52,526 nucleotides of DNA from JBLHHI01 sp047614125 (lineage in GTDB: Bacteria; Bacteroidota; Bacteroidia; NS11-12g; UBA9320): the NCBI GenBank assembly GCA_047614125.1, contig JBLHHI010000006.1, positions 1 to 52,526 of the forward strand, given 5' to 3'. Shown in pieces: positions 44,185-52,526 of the stretch (the stretch's first letter is position 1; each line of letters starts with the position of its first letter). The notes under the pieces are model-generated. The model did no database searches and was not told the DNA's origin. It saw only the letters and a program-made list of their open reading frames with translations. The translations under genes were made by a program, and so were the position numbers.

Positions 44185-44436
44185 ATGAAAGAGGGAATAC
44201 ATCCTGAAAATTACCGAATGGTCGTGTTTAAAGACATGTCGAATGAGCACGCCTTCCTTACAAAGTCTACAGTAGACACCAAAGAAACCATAACATGGGA
44301 AGATGGTGTTGAGTATCCGTTGTACAAATTAGAGATATCAAATACGTCGCACCCGTTTTATACAGGTAAGATGAATTTTGTTGATACCGCTGGTCGAATC
44401 GATAAATTTAACAAGCGTTACGGCAATAAAAAATAA
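44185..44436 (+). CDS. rpmE2: 50S ribosomal protein L31 type B
   Basis: L31 of 83 residues, type B. It has the family start MKEGIHPENYRMVVFKD, ISNTSHPFYTGKMNFVD, and the end RIDKFNKRYG. The zinc-binding cysteines of type A L31 are absent, as expected of type B. In many bacteria a type B copy replaces the zinc form under zinc limitation, but in Bacteroidota it is often the only one; whether a type A gene exists cannot be told here. It is monocistronic with its own promoter and terminator. Confidence 0.97.
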   Translation: MKEGIHPENYRMVVFKDMSNEHAFLTKSTVDTKETITWEDGVEYPLYKLEISNTSHPFYTGKMNFVDTAGRIDKFNKRYGNKK

Positions 44437-44456
44437 CTTGGCATTTTTCGTGCCTT

Positions 44457-44490
44457 CAAAGCTCTCTGTGCGAGGGCTTTGTTTGTTTAT
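44457..44490 (+). terminator. Intrinsic terminator after rpmE2
   Basis: Stem CAAAGCTCTC/GAGGGCTTTG (44457-44466/44472-44481, one G-U pair) with a 5-nt loop, followed by the T-rich TTTGTTTAT. Confidence 0.75.
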
Positions 44491-44516
44491 GCAGGTTGGA
44501 GTAATTAATTTACACG

Positions 44517-45710
44517 ATGAATTATATTCTCTTCGATGATGAAAAGGTTGGTCAGCTGTGGCCGCTTACCTTAACTCGTCCCAGCGCTGACTTGCGCCTT
44601 GGAATCTTAACTATTTCAGAGAAATGGCAACATCGCTTGTCAGGAAGTTTTAGCTTTAAAACTACTCCATACCTTCAACCCAAATTTGCAGAGAACATTA
44701 ACGAGGATAATGTTCTGATCAACGGCAGATGCCTTCCAAATGATAAGCTAGCAGAGTTGATAGCCAACCTAAAACCGTTTGAAGGAATTCGAGATGCAGA
44801 TGGTGAGGTGATTGCATTCACAACCATCAAGCAACAACAAGGTGGGCACACCCATATTCAAAATTGGCAAGAGACCGAAGTTAATTGGTTGGAATATCCC
44901 GAACAAATATTTGCAGAGAATGCAGCTGAACTTGAACTTGATTTTGATTTGATTACAGCCAATCGACCCTCTGCCAACATACCTTCAAATGTTTCTGTAA
45001 CGGGCTCGGGAAGGATTTTTATTGAAGATTCAGCCATTGTTGAAGCGTGTTATCTCAATGCGAGTGATGGGCCGATATACATCGGGAATCATGCAGAAAT
45101 AATGCAAGGGTCAATGATACGAGGCGCATTCTCATTAGGTGATCACTCAATTGTTAAAATGGGTGCAAAGATCTATGGCGCAACTTCCGTTGGTCCGCAC
45201 AGTAGGGTAGGTGGCGAGATAAACAATTGCGTTTTTCATGGATTTTCGAATAAGGGCCACGATGGGTTTTTGGGCAATAGCGTAATTGGCGAATGGTGCA
45301 ATTTGGGCGCCGATTCGAATAATTCCAATTTGAAAAATAATTATGCAGAGGTAAAACTCTGGGACTATACTACGAAACGATTTCGATCTACCGGCAAACA
45401 GTTTTGTGGCTTAATAATGGGCGACCATTCGAAATGCGGAATTAATACCATGTTTAATACGGGTACCGTTATTGGAGTTTGTGCCAATATTTTTGGATCA
45501 GGTTTTCCAAGAAACTTTGTTCCATCCTTTGCCTGGGGAGGAGCTGCAGGTTTTTCTACCTATCAATTAAATAAGGTGTTTGAAACCGCTGAGGTGGTTT
45601 TTAGCCGAAGAAATCTGGCCTTTGGCCAAGTGGAAAAAGAATTAATACAGCACGTTTTTACGATGCAACAAGGTTTTCGAAATTGGGAAAACACCAATAA
45701 CAAGGTCTAA
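44517..45710 (+). CDS. GlmU-like putative sugar nucleotidyltransferase
   Basis: A 397-residue member of the GlmU-like family found in Bacteroidota. The N-terminal part (YILFDDEKVGQLWPLTLTRPSADLRLGILT) aligns with the NTP_transf_4-type nucleotidyltransferase half. The C-terminal half is a left-handed beta helix of hexapeptide repeats (GPIYIGNHAEIMQGSMIRGA, IYGATSVGPHSRVGGEI, GEWCNLGADSNNSNLKNNYA). The presumed role is acetyltransfer/uridylyltransfer in UDP-GlcNAc synthesis for the cell wall, but activity has to be assumed from the family. It is followed by tpiA with 25 nt between, so they are probably co-transcribed. Confidence 0.85.
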   Translation: MNYILFDDEKVGQLWPLTLTRPSADLRLGILTISEKWQHRLSGSFSFKTTPYLQPKFAENINEDNVLINGRCLPNDKLAELIANLKPFEGIRDADGEVIAFTTIKQQQGGHTHIQNWQETEVNWLEYPEQIFAENAAELELDFDLITANRPSANIPSNVSVTGSGRIFIEDSAIVEACYLNASDGPIYIGNHAEIMQGSMIRGAFSLGDHSIVKMGAKIYGATSVGPHSRVGGEINNCVFHGFSNKGHDGFLGNSVIGEWCNLGADSNNSNLKNNYAEVKLWDYTTKRFRSTGKQFCGLIMGDHSKCGINTMFNTGTVIGVCANIFGSGFPRNFVPSFAWGGAAGFSTYQLNKVFETAEVVFSRRNLAFGQVEKELIQHVFTMQQGFRNWENTNNKV

Positions 45711-45735
45711 ATACGTTTGAACAAAAAAATAAACA

Positions 45736-46491
45736 ATGAGAAAGAGAATAGTTGCGGGAAATTGGAAGATGAACACGGATTTAACCAATGGGTATGCCTT
45801 GTTAAAAGACGTATTGGACTTGGTTAGAGAAGATGAATTATCGAAGTGTGAGGTAATCATTTTTGCGCCTTTTGTTCATTTAAAGGTATTTCAAAATTCT
45901 TTGAACGGGAGCGGGATTGCCCTAGGTGCTCAGAATTGTCATCAAGAAAAGTCAGGTGCCTATACCGGCGAAATATCCGCCGAAATGCTGGCATCCATAC
46001 CCGTTGAGTACATACTGATTGGTCATTCTGAACGAAGACAATTTTGCGGCGAAACGAATGAAATGCTTGCTCAAAAAATTAATCGTGCCTTTGAAGAAAA
46101 CATCAAAGCAGTTTATTGCTTTGGCGAAACACTTGAAGAAAGAGAATCGAATCATCACTTTGCCATAGTTGAAGCACAATTGCGAGAAGGATTGTCAAAT
46201 CTAACTAAAGAGCAAATGGCAATGGTAGTGGTTGCCTACGAACCTGTATGGGCCATTGGCACAGGAAAGACGGCCAGTGCTGAGCAAGCTCAGGAAATAC
46301 ATGCCAAAGCTCGAACTGTTTTAGCTGATATGTTTGGTGAAGTAACTGCCGCTGCAACGCGCATCTTATATGGTGGAAGCGTAAAGCCATCCAATGCAAC
46401 AGAGTTGTTCAATATGCAAGACATAGACGGAGGTTTGATAGGAGGTGCAGCTTTAGATGCCACGGCTTTTTCAGAGATTGTTAAGGCGTAG
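45736..46491 (+). CDS. tpiA: Triosephosphate isomerase
   Basis: TpiA of 251 residues interconverts dihydroxyacetone phosphate and glyceraldehyde 3-phosphate. Catalytic residues are all present: Asn/Lys in AGNWKMN, His in LIGHSERRQ, Glu in AYEPVWAIGTG, and the phosphate-binding GGSVKPSN and GLIGGAAL. It follows the GlmU-like gene by 25 nt. Its last 11 nt overlap the 3' end of the decayed convergent gene. Confidence 0.99.
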   Translation: MRKRIVAGNWKMNTDLTNGYALLKDVLDLVREDELSKCEVIIFAPFVHLKVFQNSLNGSGIALGAQNCHQEKSGAYTGEISAEMLASIPVEYILIGHSERRQFCGETNEMLAQKINRAFEENIKAVYCFGETLEERESNHHFAIVEAQLREGLSNLTKEQMAMVVVAYEPVWAIGTGKTASAEQAQEIHAKARTVLADMFGEVTAAATRILYGGSVKPSNATELFNMQDIDGGLIGGAALDATAFSEIVKA

Positions 46492-47980
46492 AAGCTGGCA
46501 ACAACCGATATCTCCCAATAATAAAGTGCCTACGGTTTTTACATAAAACAATGAGATAACCATCTTGAATAAAGGATGATTTTATCAAACCCATACGACA
46601 CCCTTCTTCATTATTGTATAATACCGCAGTGCTAAGTTCTCCATTCAGAAGCAATTCTGTGAAAATAAGATTGCTCTTACAATTCAAACGCTTCAACTTT
46701 ACCTCATTCTTACTCTTATTATAGAGAATCTGATAAGAGGTATCTGTTTTTATAATGCGGTACGACAAGTATATGCCTTTATAGGAGTCGGTAATTTGAT
46801 TCTTATCAATAACGTGTTCCCAAACTATGTTTCCTTGCCGATCGAGCTGGATGAGAATCATTGGGCCATACCCGTACGAGTATATCGCCTTGCTGCCGTA
46901 CCCATCGAAGTATTTTTTTGCATAAAGCTCACATCCAATGAGATAACCTGTTTGATTGCTGTCGACAAAATCGACGTAAATCGATTTGTACTTTTGACGA
47001 ACCTTGTCGTAGAAATAGGAGTTTTGTCTAAGATTGTATTTGTTTATCGCAATACTGATTTCTTGAACGGAATCGAGATATTCCGAAAATCGAATAAATT
47101 GAATCTGTATAGGCGCTGGATGTTTGCGAACTAGGGTAAACCGAAAATAGCTGATTTCTATATTGAGCTGTTCGCAGCATGGATGCAAAATGATACTCCT
47201 TACTCATTGCCTGAGTTCCGGTAAGTGTGGCCATACCATCGAGTGTTTGAAACTGTTCTAAAACGTAGTGAAAGTTTGGCTTACCACCTCATAATGGTTG
47301 CGGCGAAACAAGAAAGCGTTTACTTACTATTTCGTAGGTCGAATCATTCCGCAGGCTAATACGTTTCACCTCGTTTAATTCATTCGAAACATTAACGCGG
47401 ATTACATTTTTATCAACTTGATCTAAGTTCAGATTAAATCTAAGTACAGTAATCAACTCCTTTCCTACCCTAGGTTGTTGATTTACTTCAAAGTATATTA
47501 AAAACCATCCTTAATCTTGTTTACCTTTAATTGCCAAACAACCAGATCTTTCGTTTCAAAAGTTTCTAAAACCTTAATCAGAATAGAATAACCAGCTGTA
47601 TATAACTCGCCTTTAATGATGAACTTATTAATGCTGATGTAATCAGAATATAATTGGATGCTTTGATTGCCATACGAGAGGTTGGCCAAAACAGAATTTT
47701 GTTTGCGCTTACTTAAATTGGCGGAATTTTTACTGAGTAGGCTGAAGCTGGAATCAAAAACGATGTGTTCGTAGGTGCGGCCATTTTTTCTACTCACAAC
47801 AAACTGGCCGAATTCGTTTGCCGAAAAGTCTATTTATAAGTTGGTTTTGTTGATGTTTTTATGAACTTTTTCACCAAATTCCCAGTTTAGCAAAAAGGCG
47901 TTTAACGATGAAAAAAGAAGGATAAACCAGAAGACAATTCTGGTGGATCTGGCAGGAGTGAAGAGTGGGTGTCCGTCCAT
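46481..47980 (-). pseudogene. Decayed membrane-anchored surface protein gene
   Basis: One gene seems broken into at least four pieces on the minus strand. It starts ATG at 47980 with a signal or membrane segment (IVFWFILLFSSLNAFLL) and meets TAA at 47834-47836 after 48 codons. The same frame continues to a stop at 47498. A change of frame near 47505-47515 then restores GWFLIYFEVNQQPRVGKE, which meets TGA at 47289-47291 and continues in frame to about 47200. Another shift near 47150-47230 leads into the 3' piece (FRFTLVRKHPAPIQIQFIRF to ASTP at 46481). The 3' piece has propeller-like strands (ILIQLDRQGNIVWEH). No family is recognised. Sequencing errors could account for some breaks. Confidence 0.6.
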
Positions 47981-48084
47981 TTTATACTACGTTCAGACAA
48001 AGATAAGCCCTACTTGGTTATCCGCTCCAAGATGACTAATCTTTTGTTTTCAACGCAATCAGCAATTCAAAAAAAAACTGGGCT

Positions 48085-48092
48085 TATTTTTG
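48085..48092 (+). promoter_or_regulatory. Promoter -7 element TATTTTTG before the 48123 lipoprotein
   Basis: Exact TAnnTTTG match, 30 nt before the ATG at 48123. The leader also contains a four-codon mini ORF (ATG 48112 to TGA 48126) that overlaps the main start. Confidence 0.6.
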
Positions 48093-48122
48093 CCCCTCCT
48101 ACAAATAACAAATGATTCGATT

Positions 48123-49286
48123 ATGAATATAACGTTACTCAAACCAGCAAAAGTGCATTCGTACATCGCTTCTATTATGATTATGGCCGTATTGGGTTCT
48201 TGCGCCAGTGGAAAGAAGAGATTTGAACAGGGTGATTATGACACCGCCACATATCAAGCCATTAATCGATTACGCAAAGATCCAGACAATAAGAAAGCCA
48301 TTAAATATCTGCCAATGGCCTACAACCATGCCGTCAATTTCCATTTGGATCAGATTAAAATATTAAAAGCTTCAGAACAAGAATTTAAAAATGATGATAT
48401 TGTGATGCATTACTCTGTGCTCAACGACCTCTACAATCAATTGGTTCAATGTCCTAAGTGTCTCAAAGTTGTGAAACAGCCCAAGATGTTTCAGACCGAA
48501 TTCAACGATGCCTCTTTAGCTGCTTCAAAGGCTCACTTTAATGCAGGCTTACGAGAGTTGAATTTGGATACAAAGCAAAGTGGTCGAAATGCTTACCACC
48601 ATTTTTCACACGCAAAATCTTTCACACCGAGTTATTTTAAAATTGACGAATACCTTGAACAATCATTAAATCTGGGAACGGTTCACGTTTTGATGGAAGA
48701 TATACCCATACATTCGAGAAACGTATCGCTCACCAATGAATTCTTTCAGAATCAAATGTTGGAAGCTGCACAGCGACTGAACTATACTTTTGTTCGATTT
48801 TATCGACAAGCCGATCTTAACGCTTCAAACCGCAATCCGGATGAAGTATTGGTAATGCTCTTTGATGACTTTGTGGTTGGGCAAACTTTGTTAAAGGAAA
48901 AGGAAACCCAAATAACTCGAGACAGTGTAATCATTGGCAAAACGAGTACTTCTGAAGGAGAGAAAGACGTATACGGCACGGCCAAAGCAAAATATTTTTA
49001 CTATGAAAAAATAATTACATCAACGGGTTTGCTCGACTTTAAGGTGGTTGATGCGTATACTGGAGCTACTTTGTTGCAGCGAAAGTTGCCTGGAACCTAC
49101 ATATGGAAAACAGATTGGGCCAACTACCAAGGCATGGAAGAGGCGCTCACCAAAGAGCAACTGAATCTGTGCCGTAAGAAAGAGATTCGACCCCCAGCTC
49201 CTCAGGATTTGTTCGTTAGTTTCACACAGCCTATATACAATCAAGTAATAGATGAGGTTAGAAGGAGATATCGAAATGTTCATTAA
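48123..49286 (+). CDS. Lipoprotein of unknown function
   Basis: A 387-residue lipoprotein (MAVLGSCASGKK, Cys about 27). The N-terminal third is helical and TPR-like (FEQGDYDTATYQAINRLRKDPDNKKA), with an isolated CPKC pair near residue 113. The C-terminal part is mixed alpha/beta (EVLVMLFDDFVVGQTL, KYFYYEKIITSTGLLDFKVVDAYTGATLL). I recognise no named family; similar lipoproteins occur in Bacteroidota genomes. It probably stands at the periplasmic face of the outer membrane. It diverges from the decayed gene. Its 3' side is followed 73 nt later by a mobile element. Confidence 0.75.
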   Translation: MNITLLKPAKVHSYIASIMIMAVLGSCASGKKRFEQGDYDTATYQAINRLRKDPDNKKAIKYLPMAYNHAVNFHLDQIKILKASEQEFKNDDIVMHYSVLNDLYNQLVQCPKCLKVVKQPKMFQTEFNDASLAASKAHFNAGLRELNLDTKQSGRNAYHHFSHAKSFTPSYFKIDEYLEQSLNLGTVHVLMEDIPIHSRNVSLTNEFFQNQMLEAAQRLNYTFVRFYRQADLNASNRNPDEVLVMLFDDFVVGQTLLKEKETQITRDSVIIGKTSTSEGEKDVYGTAKAKYFYYEKIITSTGLLDFKVVDAYTGATLLQRKLPGTYIWKTDWANYQGMEEALTKEQLNLCRKKEIRPPAPQDLFVSFTQPIYNQVIDEVRRRYRNVH

Positions 49287-49359
49287 GATGAATTCTCATA
49301 TTGGGTCGGTGTACTTTGCTGATTTCAGACCTCCACGTTGTTTCCCGGATCACTTAGTA

Positions 49360-49620
49360 ACCTGAGTTCGATTCATATTTTGAATTCAGAACGCTTGTGA
49401 ACAGTGAGTTTCGAGTAAAAATTTAGAAGACAGGGCGGGCCCTTTCGAGTAATTTTTACGATGAAGCTCGCTTTTCACAAGTGAAATGCGAGCTTTTGTA
49501 TTAGAAACCCAATTAGCTTCGTTGAAAGCAGTCGGTTTATAACTATAAACCTTCCTGTTTTCGCCTCACTACTTGGCCTCTATCCAAATCTGAATTTTAA
49601 AAGATTAATCGAACTCAGGT
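49360..49620 (+). mobile_element. MITE-like element copy C (intact reference copy)
   Basis: A 261-bp element with ends ACCTGAGTTCGATT and AATCGAACTCAGGT, flanked by perfect 5-bp repeats TAGTA (49355-49359 and 49621-49625). The terminal pairing extends to about 32 bp with G-U pairs (TTTTGAATTCAGA with TCTGAATTTTAAAA). Hairpins: H1 AGGGC/GCCCT (49432-49443) inside GTAAAAATT/AATTTTTAC (49415-49459); H2 AGCTCGC-TTTCAC/GTGAAA-GCGAGCT (49465-49494); H3 GGTTTATA/TATAAACC (49534-49551). No ORF of useful length. Confidence 0.9.
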
Positions 49621-49625
49621 TAGTA

Positions 49626-49884
49626 ATAAGCACTGCTGCGATGGTGGCATGTTAACTTGATGAAATTGCATAATGATACGCGCCGGTTCAAAATCTCAAC
49701 CACGTTAAATAATCATCTTAGGAATCGCGGAAATGTTCAATACTATTGCTTAGAAGGCTTAAGATTAGCCTCTGCCATGGATGTGATGGACGGGTGTGAC
49801 AACCAAAACTTTCTTTCATAAGACTTGGTAAAGATTGATTGCGCTGAATTTTATGCATTTGGGATGTCAGCAAATTTTAAGCAT
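49626..49884. other. Intergenic region between mobile element C and the terminator
   Basis: No recognisable gene. A 53-codon plus-strand ORF (49660-49821, starting MKLHNDTRRF) is present but has no support from context or family, so it is left as sequence only. No exact promoter element was seen. Confidence 0.35.
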
Positions 49885-49917
49885 AAAAAAGGAGGTAGTT
49901 TCAGCTACCTCCTTTTT
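49885..49917. terminator. Bidirectional intrinsic terminator
   Basis: Stem GGAGGTAG/CTACCTCC (49891-49898/49905-49912) with a 6-nt loop, six A's on the left and five T's on the right. It lies 14 nt after the stop of the OmpA-family gene on the minus strand and can also stop plus-strand transcripts. Confidence 0.9.
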
Positions 49918-49930
49918 AATGAATTCTATT

Positions 49931-51427
49931 TTATCGTACCTTTTGAAGGTCAATTCTTCTTGAGGAATATTCCAAACCTGAAGGAGCAACTCCTTCTGTA
50001 TCCATAACAAAACGATCTCCAGGAATGTTGTATGTCGTATTCAAGAAATCAACAACTGCGCTAGCACGTTTGAATGCGATTTGAGAACCTGATTTGCTTC
50101 GTACTGAATAACCAGTAATCAGAATTTTCAAATCCGGACAAGATTTCATTTTTTCAGCAACGCTGTACAATACACCGATAAATTCAGGTTTAACGCTGGC
50201 ACTGCCATTGTCAAAAATAACGGAAGGAAGAATTACATCATTGCAATCGCAACACCCACCAGAGTTTGTCACCTTCGGAGCATTTCCGTTAGGAGTAACC
50301 ACTGTACCAATAATTGTTTTAGTATCAGCATCTCTGTAATCTGGAACTCGATCACCATCGATGTCAATCATAACGCCTCTTGCGTCTACCGTAGCACCTT
50401 TTTCTGAGTATGGCTCGTCGTCTTTGTAATCTGGAACTCCGTCTTCATCAATGTCAGCTGCAACACCATTACCCCAAACCCACGCATCTTTTTGAGTGTC
50501 TGGTTCTTTGTCGAAATAATTGGCAACACCATCACCATCAGTATCTTTCAATAGCAATTCAACTTGTGATTGAATGTTTGACAAGGTATCCAAGGTAGAG
50601 TAAATGGATTCTACGGGGTTTAACCAATCGTAGTGATCATCAATACCATCTTTTCCACCCAATTTAATACTGGCTTGAAAACCAAGTAATCCATAAAAGT
50701 CAAATGAACGGTTGCTCGATTCAGGTAATGAGAAGGCGTCTAACTTATCAGATCGAGTATAGTTCATTCTATATTCAATTCCTAAATCAATCAGTTTTCC
50801 AAAGTTTCTTTTAGCACCTACTCCAAATGGAATGGTAAAGTTGGTTCCTTCATACGAGCTGATGGCATCCGTAATGTTGCCACTTGCATCTCTTTCAGCT
50901 GTAAAGTAATCGTCTCCCCAATCATCATAATACGCTGCTGCATCATCGGGATTTGTAAATCCTCCAGTTGCATTGCTCCAAATGGCTCCGAAGCCAGTGA
51001 AAGCAAAAACTTGGATTTTTCTTAGGGGTCGTAAAAAAGACAAATTACCCAAGGTAAATACCGCGTTTAAATTAAGTTCCTTAAAACTGTTTTTGTAGAA
51101 ATAAGAATCCAACGTCTTCGGATCAATGGTCTTACCTTTACCATTGTCGCTTATATCGTGGTCAAGCCTGTTTCCACGAAGGGATCCAAAGTTCCCGTTC
51201 AATTTCAAACCAAAGGTTTGTGACACCGAGTATTTCACATGGCCTCCAAAGGCGCCTGCAGGAACGAAGTTGTCCGCATCACTCATGGCATGAGTTGCGC
51301 TTACTTGTAGACCTACAGACCAGCGCTTGGCGGGCCTAAATTTGTCAAAGTAATTCGTAATTTGAGCAGAAGCGTAAAAACCGCTGCACATGGCGAATAG
51401 CAATAGGGTAGTTTTAATTCTTTTCAT
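49931..51427 (-). CDS. OmpA-family outer membrane protein with TSP3 repeats
   Basis: A 498-residue outer-membrane protein. A signal peptide (TLLLFAMCSGFYASAQ) is followed by a beta barrel of about 250 residues (RWSVGLQVSATHAMS, FGVGAKRNFG, FDFYGLLGFQASIKLG). A calcium-binding thrombospondin type 3 stretch comes next (DTDGDGVANYFDKEP, DIDEDGVPDYKDDEP, DIDGDRVPDYRDAD), then a CCDC segment, then a C-terminal OmpA peptidoglycan-binding domain (LPSVIFDNGSASVKPEF, KILITGYSVRS, RRIDLQKVR). This is a typical Bacteroidota envelope-tethering protein. The normally conserved NxxLSxxRA segment reads GSQIAFKRASAV, and the GxxD of peptidoglycan binding is partly altered (TGYSVRS). Well-formed promoter upstream. 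Confidence 0.92.
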   Translation of the reverse strand: MKRIKTTLLLFAMCSGFYASAQITNYFDKFRPAKRWSVGLQVSATHAMSDADNFVPAGAFGGHVKYSVSQTFGLKLNGNFGSLRGNRLDHDISDNGKGKTIDPKTLDSYFYKNSFKELNLNAVFTLGNLSFLRPLRKIQVFAFTGFGAIWSNATGGFTNPDDAAAYYDDWGDDYFTAERDASGNITDAISSYEGTNFTIPFGVGAKRNFGKLIDLGIEYRMNYTRSDKLDAFSLPESSNRSFDFYGLLGFQASIKLGGKDGIDDHYDWLNPVESIYSTLDTLSNIQSQVELLLKDTDGDGVANYFDKEPDTQKDAWVWGNGVAADIDEDGVPDYKDDEPYSEKGATVDARGVMIDIDGDRVPDYRDADTKTIIGTVVTPNGNAPKVTNSGGCCDCNDVILPSVIFDNGSASVKPEFIGVLYSVAEKMKSCPDLKILITGYSVRSKSGSQIAFKRASAVVDFLNTTYNIPGDRFVMDTEGVAPSGLEYSSRRIDLQKVR

Positions 51428-51482
51428 TTCTGTTCTTGTTGTAAACTGTAAAATCGGAATAGCAATATTTTAAACTTAAACA

Positions 51483-51490
51483 CAAATGTA
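51483..51490 (-). promoter_or_regulatory. Promoter TTG-N19-TACATTTG before the OmpA-family gene
   Basis: Minus-strand -7 element TACATTTG with a TTG exactly 19 nt upstream, the full Bacteroidota -33/-7 arrangement. The -33 part (about 51510-51512) touches the end of bshC. The leader is about 50 nt. Confidence 0.75.
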
Positions 51491-51512
51491 AGGCAAATGT
51501 GGGAAAATGCAA

Positions 51513-52526
51513 CTATTTCAGAACTGCAAAGTAGATATTTTTACTCTCATTATTGGAAATAGTCTCAAATACATTAAGAAAATCCAATTTTAGAATATCA
51601 GATAAATTGTTGATTATAAACGTATTACGTTCTTTATCGTTGGAAGCGCCAAGGACTTTTGATACCGATTTTAGCTGCAAATTAATTTCATTATCTCCTT
51701 CCGAGGCAGCTTCGATCCACTCTTTTGACAACTTTTCAACGCCATCAACTATTTTGTGCATTTGTTTGATTATGTTTCGTCCCAGCTTGGAGTTAACATC
51801 CTGTAAAACAGAATCTTGGCTGATTTTTATCAAGTTGCTTTTGATGCTTTCTAATAGCAATAATTTTTGTGTAATCTCATTTTGGGAATTGTGAATTAGT
51901 CCTGATTTTAGGTCGTTATTTGACTCGAATATTAGGTTCAAATCTGGGAGATTTCTTGAGATTTTAAGAAAAAGTTTCTCCGATGAAATTAAAATGGAAT
52001 CACGTATAACTAGCTCAGGGTAAGTCACTTGGTAGCTGTCATGCAACAACTTGAGCTCCAGCCAATACACAAATTCACTGGTGCCACAAACGTACGCGAT
52101 GTTTGGCAATAACAACTGTTGATAAAGCGGTCGTAGCAGGGCATTGGGGCTCAATTTGTCCGGTTGGGCAGCTGCCTGGCTTAAGTACTCTGTTTTTGAA
52201 ATAACCTTGCCTTCAGCAATTTGAATGTGGTCAGAATCTACTTCGATAATTCTTGAACGAGCCGTGGCTTCTAGGTGAAAGAAGTTGATGGATCGTGTAT
52301 TAATGGGTGCCTTAATTCCGGCGGCTTTCATTTTTGAAATCGATTCATCGATGAGTGAACTAGGTAAGTGATTTGTTAAATCATCTGCAATTATAGGCAA
52401 CATTTTGGCCTTGAATTGGGCCTCATCCGGATCGATCACGATGAGGCCATATTTCTCAAAATAGCAATGATATATCAGTCGGTTGGCATCCGCATAGGTA
52501 GTACACAACTGATAGGCATCTCGACA
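51513..52526 (-). CDS. bshC: Bacillithiol biosynthesis cysteine-adding enzyme BshC (5' truncated by window)
   Basis: A partial gene: the frame runs to the window edge without a start, giving at least 337 residues. The segment LLRPLYQQLLLPNIAYVCGTSEFVYWLELKLL matches in pattern the BshC signature (RP..Q...LP..AYV.G..E..Y) and is followed by PELVIRDS and a C-terminal helical coiled region. BshC is the proposed last step of bacillithiol synthesis, joining Cys to GlcN-malate. bshA and bshB would be elsewhere. The 5' part lies outside the window. Confidence 0.9.
   Translation of the reverse strand, partial: CRDAYQLCTTYADANRLIYHCYFEKYGLIVIDPDEAQFKAKMLPIIADDLTNHLPSSLIDESISKMKAAGIKAPINTRSINFFHLEATARSRIIEVDSDHIQIAEGKVISKTEYLSQAAAQPDKLSPNALLRPLYQQLLLPNIAYVCGTSEFVYWLELKLLHDSYQVTYPELVIRDSILISSEKLFLKISRNLPDLNLIFESNNDLKSGLIHNSQNEITQKLLLLESIKSNLIKISQDSVLQDVNSKLGRNIIKQMHKIVDGVEKLSKEWIEAASEGDNEINLQLKSVSKVLGASNDKERNTFIINNLSDILKLDFLNVFETISNNESKNIYFAVLK

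Noticed and set aside
46796..47134. 112-residue plus-strand ORF
   Set aside because: It is antisense to the decayed gene, whose minus-strand pieces read much more like protein; no promoter or neighbour supports the plus strand.
49825..50007. 60-residue plus-strand ORF
   Set aside because: It crosses the bidirectional terminator and the end of the OmpA-family gene.

Overview
The window reads as a chromosomal segment of a member of the Bacteroidota, most likely Flavobacteriales or a close relative. The evidence is: cell-surface proteins with PKD repeats and the gliding-motility/type IX secretion (T9SS) type-B C-terminal domain; repeated promoter -7 elements of the Bacteroidota form TAnnTTTG; almost no Shine-Dalgarno sequences before genes; a DnaX and a sirtuin that both lack their usual zinc cysteines; a Bacteroidota-type GlmU-like protein; and BshC of bacillithiol synthesis. 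The assignment is inference from gene content.

Layout. 1-695: 3' end of a 23S rRNA, a hairpin-rich spacer, 5S rRNA and an intrinsic terminator. 802-9042: a GT-C type membrane glycosyltransferase, uvrC overlapping pabB, a convergent TPR hybrid histidine kinase, and a divergent 2-oxoglutarate/Fe(II) oxygenase. 9300-12774: a sirtuin and a MATE exporter back to back, then a nest of two mobile elements and a beta-barrel protein. 12800-25905, all on the minus strand: a T9SS cargo protein, a small ORF coupled to a methyltransferase, a lipoprotein, a PolB-like exonuclease, a TPM-TPM-LemA group, a GT2 glycosyltransferase, a degenerate dihydroorotase, a BatA-type protein and a lipoprotein amidohydrolase. 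26036-32530, plus strand: gatB, a TlpA-type thioredoxin lipoprotein, an OmpR/PhoR-type two-component pair and dnaX. 32546-44100, minus strand: a giant PKD/T9SS protein, eno, carA, an alpha/beta hydrolase, an RluA-type synthase, hisS and an LTA-synthase-like protein. 44185-46491, plus strand: rpmE2, a GlmU-like gene and tpiA. 46481-52526: a decayed surface-protein gene, a lipoprotein, another mobile element, an OmpA-family protein and a 5'-truncated bshC.

Most genes are housekeeping (repair, translation, replication, glycolysis, pyrimidine and folate precursors) or envelope functions. Three signals stand out.

(1) A mobile element family of about 260 bp (four copies at three sites, one nested in another) has terminal inverted repeats beginning ACCTGAGTTCGATT, apparent 5-bp target duplications, and internal hairpins whose stems keep pairing through compensatory base changes between copies.

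(2) dnaX carries an AGGAGG followed by ten A's exactly at the domain III/IV boundary, with tandem UGA stops in the shifted frame. This looks like programmed slippage making tau and gamma forms.

(3) Several genes have a TAnnTTTG element only 4-6 nt before an ATG or GTG start, predicting leaderless mRNAs. No CRISPR array, tRNA, prophage or transposase gene was seen.
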